Both the position numbers and the translations under genes were made by a program. The notes beneath the pieces are model-generated. The model ran no database searches, was not told the origin of the DNA, and saw only the letters and a program-made list of their open reading frames with translations. Below, piece by piece: positions 5,738 through 10,197 of a DNA stretch of 10,197 bases. The first letter of the stretch is position 1. Every line of letters starts with the position of its first letter. The stretch comes from JALRBM01 sp964615445 (GTDB lineage Bacteria > Patescibacteriota > Saccharimonadia > Saccharimonadales > Saccharimonadaceae), in assembly GCA_964615445.1 (NCBI GenBank), contig CAZTOK010000037.1, positions 1 to 10,197 of the forward strand. The letters run 5' to 3'.

Positions 5738-6269
5738 CCTTAAGAAGTGTTGCTAATTTCTCACGATACGCGCGTTGGTTAAAGTGTCCAGGGTAATCAA
5801 CAAGCTCTTCATTTAGTACCGTAAAACCAGCCTTCTTAAGAGGCTTAGCGGCCACTTCAAACACGTTAGACTTTATTAAAATAATACGTGTTGTCGGCTC
5901 AACTAACGTACGAACTCGTTCAATAAGTTTCGGTAGGGAATCACGAATACGTTCCTGACGCTCCTTTTTCGTTGCCTCGTGCGGCTGCGATTTTTCAAGT
6001 GCTTCAATCATATAAAAACCGTCTGCCTGAAATCGTCGTAGCCACATCTCTTTTTGTTCTTCAAGCACCGTCTCACTGACGTCGTTGGTATCGGCAGGGT
6101 AGAGCGCACGGATAGTATTTACAAATAAGCGGTCGTCTTTACGAATACGATCACTTCGATAAAACTGACGACTACTTTGCACATCTGCCGCTGGCGGAGG
6201 TGATTCCGCAATGAAAAGCACTTTTACATGTGCTGGTTTGTAATGCTGGCGTATACTGTCGTACGACAT
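5733..6269 (-). CDS. Uracil-DNA-glycosylase-fold protein, 178 residues
   Basis: Resembles the diverse uracil-DNA glycosylase superfamily. VKVLFIAESPPPA at residues 15-27 sits where family members have the first strand and the G[EQ]xPG/GQDPY-type active-site loop. RRFQADGFYMIEAL (78-91) and the strand RIILIKSNVF (128-137) match the core. YPGHFNQRAYREKL (159-172) corresponds to the C-terminal HPSxxN-type loop. The loop residues differ from those of proven glycosylases, so uracil excision cannot be assumed; some superfamily members have no known DNA substrate. No Cys cluster for an iron-sulfur centre is seen. It is the last gene of the operon. AAGGAG at 6275-6280 directly follows the preceding stop codon and lies 5 nt before the ATG, the strongest ribosome binding site in this operon. 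Its link to the terpenoid-synthase-like gene is positional only. Confidence 0.6.
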   Translation of the reverse strand: MSYDSIRQHYKPAHVKVLFIAESPPPAADVQSSRQFYRSDRIRKDDRLFVNTIRALYPADTNDVSETVLEEQKEMWLRRFQADGFYMIEALEKSQPHEATKKERQERIRDSLPKLIERVRTLVEPTTRIILIKSNVFEVAAKPLKKAGFTVLNEELVDYPGHFNQRAYREKLATLLKV

Positions 6270-6280
6270 ACATGCTCCTT

Positions 6281-7924
6281 CTATGTAATGGTATCACGGT
6301 TATCGTAGTATTTAGCAAACGCCATATGCTCATCATTCGCTCGGATGCCCTGACGTGCAATCGATGCTTTTTTATCTATTAGTTCAAACAGTGAAGCATG
6401 TTCGTGAAACAGTCCACTCTCTACAAAAGCCACACGAGACTGTTCGCAGTGCCAAAGCATTTTTTCACTAACACGCCGTAAAACGACACGAAAAAATGCA
6501 AGATGCATACGTCCCTCAAGACCAGCGAGGCGATACGTACCGGCACCAATACGCAAATGACGTAGAAGAAGAGCAATCACATAACTTATTTGTCCTCGGC
6601 GCAGATCACTCTCCCAATCATGGAGATCATCACTAAGCTGACGAGCAATAAGATAATGCTCAAATCCACTCCGCACATACTTTTTTTGCTTTTCAGGCAC
6701 ATGTAGTATCTCCAAAATAGCCAGCGGCCCCATCACATGACCGTAAGCCCGCTGAGCAAGTACCTTACACTGAGCAAAGCGGGGTAGTTTAGTAAATATA
6801 ATAGCCTCATCTTGAGTAACAGCGTGGCAGTATTGCAACTCCCATTCATTAGCAACGTCTATTTGAGTAAAATACTCTCGCATCCCCGCAGGAAGAAGCG
6901 TTTCATATAGCTCTATAACGCGACGATACATACTCATGCCCGCTGGAACATATCGCGTCGCGCCGTCATCCATAACATCATCAAATGCCGTCAGAGCCAT
7001 CCAAAAAAACACTGTTGCCAGCTGCAAAGAGTCCTGTGTCTCCTGTGGAATGGACGCACAAGAGGGCTTTAGCGCTTCTAAAAATAGGGGAATGATCGTT
7101 GCAATTTCCATGCTGCTTTGCGACCGCACAATTGTATCAAGTACATGCACTGCTTTAGAGCGAAGTGGCTCGGGCCACATGGACAATTCGACGCGTACGG
7201 AATGAAAAACCGTATGCTTACTAAGTGCCTTTTTGATATTCCTTGGTCTCGCACATACATATAAAGCAAGTGCTGTACAAAGAGGATCATTATGCCAACT
7301 TCCATTACGTCGCTGCTTTTCAGGAGATGGCATGTTGAATGCAGCCATATATGCATATGTTTCATACAAAGTGCGTGGTTGTTCCACATTTTCTTTAGCT
7401 ATAGGCAAAGAAGCATACATAAGGAGAAGTGCACTAAACGGCGAAAGACAGTGTACCTGACGTATATATGTTTCTACATTGGCAAGGGGCGCTTTAAATA
7501 AGCGAAACAATACAGCAATCGCGGCATTGGTATCAGGCATCGATTGTCCTTTTGGTGGGTGATATGGACCACCGATAGTCTGCTCGTAAACCGGAAGTAT
7601 CGTTGCGATATATGCGAGACAGGTACCATCAAGTAATGTCTCGTCATATGCGTACAGGGCACTTAAAATAACGCTTACTTCAAATAGCGATGCCATCTCA
7701 AGCCATCGCCAATTGTTACCCCGAAGCTCGGTAGCTATCTGTCCACAGAGCGGATCGTTCATCTTAGCGCGTTGCAATAGTAAAAGCAGATATGCCTGCT
7801 CGAGCCGCGAAAGGGAAGTCACTTCTGAAAGTGACTCAAGATACAAAGCAGCAAGGTCACGGTTTATTGTCAAAAGAGGCCACTCCGGGTAGAGCAACAA
7901 CGAACGTTGTCGCGTTTGATACAT
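6281..7924 (-). CDS. Two-domain terpenoid-synthase-like protein
   Basis: The C-terminal part (about 290-520) has the marks of a class I isoprenoid synthase: FDDVMDDG at 314-321 (first Asp-rich motif, DDxxD) and ARQLSDDLHDWESDLRRG at 427-444 (second Asp-rich motif, like the squalene/phytoene and polyprenyl synthases). Both would bind diphosphate through Mg2+. The N-terminal part (about 40-285) is all-helical, with GGPYHPP/PDTNAAIA (118-137) and NGSWHNDPLCTALAL (207-221), which resemble terpenoid cyclase/prenyltransferase alpha-barrel repeats. No class II DxDD/DxDTT acid motif is seen, so that part may be inactive or structural. The likely activity is forming or rearranging a prenyl diphosphate; substrate and product are unknown. 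The ATG at 7924 lies within the kinase gene (68-nt overlap) without a clear ribosome binding site. The TTG at 7873, with GGAG about 8 nt upstream, would reduce the overlap to 17 nt. Four-gene context: regulator, peptide and kinase before it, glycosylase-fold gene after. Confidence 0.75.
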   Translation of the reverse strand: MYQTRQRSLLLYPEWPLLTINRDLAALYLESLSEVTSLSRLEQAYLLLLLQRAKMNDPLCGQIATELRGNNWRWLEMASLFEVSVILSALYAYDETLLDGTCLAYIATILPVYEQTIGGPYHPPKGQSMPDTNAAIAVLFRLFKAPLANVETYIRQVHCLSPFSALLLMYASLPIAKENVEQPRTLYETYAYMAAFNMPSPEKQRRNGSWHNDPLCTALALYVCARPRNIKKALSKHTVFHSVRVELSMWPEPLRSKAVHVLDTIVRSQSSMEIATIIPLFLEALKPSCASIPQETQDSLQLATVFFWMALTAFDDVMDDGATRYVPAGMSMYRRVIELYETLLPAGMREYFTQIDVANEWELQYCHAVTQDEAIIFTKLPRFAQCKVLAQRAYGHVMGPLAILEILHVPEKQKKYVRSGFEHYLIARQLSDDLHDWESDLRRGQISYVIALLLRHLRIGAGTYRLAGLEGRMHLAFFRVVLRRVSEKMLWHCEQSRVAFVESGLFHEHASLFELIDKKASIARQGIRANDEHMAFAKYYDNRDTIT

Positions 7925-9290
7925 TCTTTAGCGTTAATGTTCCATGAAATTGCGACTCGATCATTGACTTAGCAATAAAAAGCCCTATTCCCATGCCATT
8001 TGATTTACTGGTTTTAAAAGGCTGAAATAGTTGTTTGCGACTTTTTGGTCCAATACCTATACCCCAATCACTCACTTCAATAACCTGTTTCTTGTTGGTT
8101 GCATGAAGCGAGATTAGTACACGTCGTGCTTCGAGTGGCATACCCAAATAAGCATCGACTGCATTCGTGATAAGTACCGTGAGCACCTGCGTAAGTCGCA
8201 AAGGATCACCTTGAACCAAGTATGGCTTTTTACCTGATTGTTCATACTCGAGCATCACTTGGGCCCGGCCTGCTTTAGGCTTCAGTGAAACAATAGTGTC
8301 GTGCAGTAAGGCCGAAAGATCAATGACAGATGACTCCTCGGCATCCTGCAGTTGATGACGTGCCTGTTCCACCATAGCTTCAAGGTAGCCAATGCTTTCA
8401 CGCGCCCGCTTAATCGTTTTTGAGCTGCGATGACGCTGCTCTAAGTTATCAATATCAAGCGTCAACACCGTCAAATTATTCGCCAGTTCGTGAAGCAGTA
8501 GTGTACTCAGCTGGCCAAGCTCAGCAAAGCGGTACAATTGGCGCGTCTCTTCCATCTGCGATTCGCGTAGATTCCTGGTTTGCTCCTCAAGTCGCACAGC
8601 CAAAAGTTCTTTCTCTTTCGCTAGCTCGCGCTTGGCTTGCTGCATAGCGCTAAATGATTGCTCCGTCTGTCGCCGTGATAACCACGACACAACAGCAAAG
8701 ATGGCAAAGATAACCCCATAAGCGATTACATCGCGAAAACTTGATGGTGCCGCAAGTGCGATAAAATTCGGGTGCACCCAACCAGCAACATATGCCAGCT
8801 GAATGCCGATCATGGCAATAATAATTAGGCCAACGAGCGGTAATATATACCGCGATCCAAGAAGAATGCCGACAAGCGCAATAGCAAACCCAAGCAGCAA
8901 GATGCCAACTGGCGTATTAATACTCCAGTACCAAAGCATAGCTACAGCCAGCAGCGTATAAAAAGCAATAAGCATACCGGCAACTGTTGCGTAGTGACGC
9001 CGTTTCAAAAAAACAATAGCCGCGAGTAGATACAGAAATACAATAGTAAACAAGATAAGGCGACTCAGCAAGTGAAATTCCTGCAAAAAGACAACGCTTA
9101 TAATTGTAAGGATTAAAAGCAATGTCATTGCAACAAATGTACACACAACAAGAAGACTAACAGCAAAGCGTTGTCCGGCTCGTACTTCACTGCGCACGCC
9201 ACTACGTAGGTACATGACGAAACGTTTTACGGTAGCAAAAAACCGAGCCCACGCACTATTTGGCCTATGTAACTCGGTTTTTTTACGCAT
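7857..9290 (-). CDS. Six-transmembrane sensor histidine kinase
   Basis: Membrane sensor of a two-component system; it should phosphorylate the response regulator encoded two genes upstream in the same operon. After a basic N-terminus (1-42) come six hydrophobic segments at about 44-67, 76-95, 101-121, 127-145, 149-170 and 187-204 with very short loops. A coiled-coil-like linker follows (205-255). The H-box is LLLHELANN at 264-272 (phosphate-accepting His267). The catalytic ATPase domain has the N-box ITNAVDA (374-380), G1 DWGIGIG (408-414), F-box LFQPFKTSK (421-429) and G2 GMGIGLFIAK (432-441). There is no PAS, HAMP or sizeable extracellular domain, so the signal is probably sensed within or near the membrane. 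The ATG at 9290 is 15 nt after the small peptide gene and has no clear ribosome binding site, suggesting coupled translation. The 3' end overlaps the next gene. Confidence 0.93.
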   Translation of the reverse strand: MRKKTELHRPNSAWARFFATVKRFVMYLRSGVRSEVRAGQRFAVSLLVVCTFVAMTLLLILTIISVVFLQEFHLLSRLILFTIVFLYLLAAIVFLKRRHYATVAGMLIAFYTLLAVAMLWYWSINTPVGILLLGFAIALVGILLGSRYILPLVGLIIIAMIGIQLAYVAGWVHPNFIALAAPSSFRDVIAYGVIFAIFAVVSWLSRRQTEQSFSAMQQAKRELAKEKELLAVRLEEQTRNLRESQMEETRQLYRFAELGQLSTLLLHELANNLTVLTLDIDNLEQRHRSSKTIKRARESIGYLEAMVEQARHQLQDAEESSVIDLSALLHDTIVSLKPKAGRAQVMLEYEQSGKKPYLVQGDPLRLTQVLTVLITNAVDAYLGMPLEARRVLISLHATNKKQVIEVSDWGIGIGPKSRKQLFQPFKTSKSNGMGIGLFIAKSMIESQFHGTLTLKNVSNATTFVVALPGVASFDNKP

Positions 9291-9305
9291 ATACTTTATT
9301 GTAAC

Positions 9306-9416
9306 CTATAGCCAAGGCGTTGCTTGTTCGCTAAGGCTCTTTGCTAGACGAATCTCTACCGATTTTCGTCTTCGTGCGCTTTTTTTGGTAAGAATCGCAT
9401 GTACCGTATCAATCAT
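9306..9416 (-). CDS. Small basic peptide, 36 residues, between regulator and kinase genes
   Basis: The frame begins with ATG at 9416, 5 nt after AAAGGTGG (9422-9429), one of the best ribosome binding sites in the window, and ends at TAG 9306-9308. The peptide starts MIDTVHAILTKK, has a strongly basic centre (KKSARRRKS, residues 11-19) and ends EQATPWL. It is probably a single amphipathic or basic helix, without a membrane segment. It fits exactly between the response regulator gene (21 nt upstream) and the kinase gene (15 nt downstream), and translation through it may be needed to initiate the kinase, whose own site is poor. It could be a functional peptide that binds nucleic acid, membrane or the partner proteins, or simply a coupling leader. 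I know no family for it. Confidence 0.6.
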   Translation of the reverse strand: MIDTVHAILTKKSARRRKSVEIRLAKSLSEQATPWL

Positions 9417-9437
9417 TACGACCACCTTTCTTTATCA

Positions 9438-10112
9438 TTACTCTGGCGTATCGACGCTATAGCCAATTCCGTAGGCTGTTTTAATGAGTGGTATACTAAA
9501 GGGTTTGTCCACCTTATCGCGGAGATGCTTAATATGAACATCGACTGTGCTATTCCATCCGCTCTTTGTTGAGTCCCAAGCATGGTTTAAAATCATTTCC
9601 CTAGTAAGTACTCTCCCTTTATTGTTAACAAGGTACTCCAATATATCAAATTCTTTACGACGAAGCGTAATAGGGACACCGGCTCGTTCCACCGTTCGCT
9701 GCTTAGTATCAATAGTAAGGTCGTGTATCCGTAAGGTAGAGTCTACATATTCGCGCGACTGGCGACGACTTAGCGCTGCAATACGGGCACGAAGTTCGGC
9801 TGCATTAAACGGCTTGGTGAGATAATCATCAGCTCCGGTGTCAAGTAGGTCGACACGGAGATCCATATCATCATGGCCTGTAAGAATCAAAATAGGAACA
9901 TGGATCTCCGCTTCGCGGAGGCGTTTACATACAATCTTACCAGAGATATCAGGCAATCCCAGGTCAAGAATAATCACCCCATAATCCATTTGGGTGGCTT
10001 TTCTTAGACCTTCCTCGCCGGTATTTACAATATCAACAATATATTGCTTGCTTAGACTGTCTTTTATTCGTTCGGCTAGCCGCTGGCTATCTTCAATAAT
10101 CAGTAATTTCAT
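9438..10112 (-). CDS. OmpR/PhoB-family response regulator
   Basis: A two-component response regulator of 224 residues, the usual length. The receiver domain covers 1-115, with the acidic pair Glu7-Asp8, phosphate-accepting Asp50 (in VIILDLGLPD), Thr78 and Lys100 (in YLTKPF), all expected residues. The winged-helix DNA-binding domain covers about 128-222 and includes LTLRRKEFDILEYL-like sequence (about 148-161), a recognition-helix region ending in NSTVDVHIKHLRDKV and the C-terminal wing GIGYSV. AAGG at 10120-10123 lies 7 nt before the ATG. It is the first gene of the operon that encodes the kinase, and the promoter region carries tandem 11-bp-spaced repeats, suggesting that it regulates itself and the operon. 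Other targets cannot be told from this window. Confidence 0.95.
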   Translation of the reverse strand: MKLLIIEDSQRLAERIKDSLSKQYIVDIVNTGEEGLRKATQMDYGVIILDLGLPDISGKIVCKRLREAEIHVPILILTGHDDMDLRVDLLDTGADDYLTKPFNAAELRARIAALSRRQSREYVDSTLRIHDLTIDTKQRTVERAGVPITLRRKEFDILEYLVNNKGRVLTREMILNHAWDSTKSGWNSTVDVHIKHLRDKVDKPFSIPLIKTAYGIGYSVDTPE

Positions 10113-10138
10113 ACAATCGCCTTAACCTACTACACTTT

Positions 10139-10167
10139 TATATAGTAGCGTACTAATATTAAAACAA
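10139..10167 (-). promoter_or_regulatory. Promoter of the two-component/terpenoid operon
   Basis: On the minus strand TTGTTT (10162-10167) is followed after 17 bp by TATATA (10139-10144), extending into TATAAAAG. The matches are partial (3/6 and 4/6), typical of a promoter that needs an activator. The leader would be about 20 nt and carries the AAGG site. Confidence 0.45.
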
Positions 10168-10173
10168 TATTAA
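10155..10173 (-). promoter_or_regulatory. Tandem 8-bp repeats, 11-bp period: likely regulator binding site
   Basis: On the minus strand TTAATATT occurs twice, at 10166-10173 and 10155-10162, separated by GTT, so the repeats are exactly 11 bp apart. OmpR/PhoB-family regulators bind as head-to-tail dimers to direct repeats with this period. The site covers the -35 element of the operon that encodes such a regulator, so autoregulation is the likely role. The half-sites are AT-rich and nearly palindromic, which weakens the statistical case. Confidence 0.5.
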
Positions 10174-10197
10174 TTTTTTACAGAATCTTAAATGAGA

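Noticed and set aside
6936..7501. Several plus-strand frames opposite the terpenoid-synthase-like gene
   Set aside because: They lack ribosome binding sites, overlap each other in different frames and lie within a long, motif-bearing gene on the other strand.
9318..9327. The 10-mer GCGTTGCTTG, also present near 5128
   Set aside because: Two copies of a 10-mer in different contexts (inside the small peptide gene and in an intergenic region) without shared flanks are likely to be coincidence.
10131..10150. Inverted repeat CTACTA...TAGTAG around the -10 region of the regulator promoter
   Set aside because: It is only a 6-bp AT-rich repeat covering the -10 element and part of the leader. It is not distinctive enough to call an operator or structured leader.

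Overview
The window looks like chromosomal DNA of a small-genome bacterium, most probably a Patescibacteria/CPR lineage such as Candidatus Saccharibacteria. That placement is an inference from compact gene packing, modest GC content, an Erm-type methyltransferase gene next to a class A penicillin-binding protein gene, and diverged versions of common enzymes. It is not proven. The standard genetic code fits: TGA ends the deformylase and histidine kinase genes and never occurs inside the main reading frames. I saw no tRNA, rRNA, CRISPR array, insertion sequence or phage gene.

Left part (1-2130): a possible 3' end of an upstream gene, then a plus-strand gene for a 211-residue protein of unknown function with its own promoter and a strong ribosome binding site. 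It converges on a minus-strand gene for an enlarged peptide deformylase, and two long hairpins lie between them. The deformylase gene is divergent from a small plus-strand gene for a 68-residue helical protein, which ends in a near-perfect hairpin.

Middle part (2135-5690, all minus strand): a class A penicillin-binding protein (transglycosylase plus transpeptidase) is followed by an Erm-type rRNA adenine dimethyltransferase, with a GC-rich hairpin between them. Upstream of the penicillin-binding protein lie a promoter with an adjoining 15-bp palindrome, then a strong terminator that ends a gene for an NTF2/SnoaL-like protein.

Right part (5733-10112, all minus strand): an apparent five-gene operon in the order OmpR/PhoB response regulator, a 36-codon basic peptide gene, a six-transmembrane histidine kinase, a two-domain terpenoid-synthase-like protein, and a uracil-DNA-glycosylase-fold protein. 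Gaps are 21 nt, 15 nt, an overlap of 17-68 nt depending on start codon, and 11 nt. The promoter ahead of the regulator carries a perfect 8-bp direct repeat with an 11-bp period over the -35 region, the geometry used by OmpR/PhoB-family regulators, so autoregulation is likely. This operon is the most interesting part of the window. A membrane-embedded sensor with no large extracellular domain is encoded with an enzyme that has both isoprenoid-synthase Asp-rich motifs and an N-terminal region resembling terpenoid cyclase/prenyltransferase repeats. It may be an uncharacterised isoprenoid-lipid sensing or production system.
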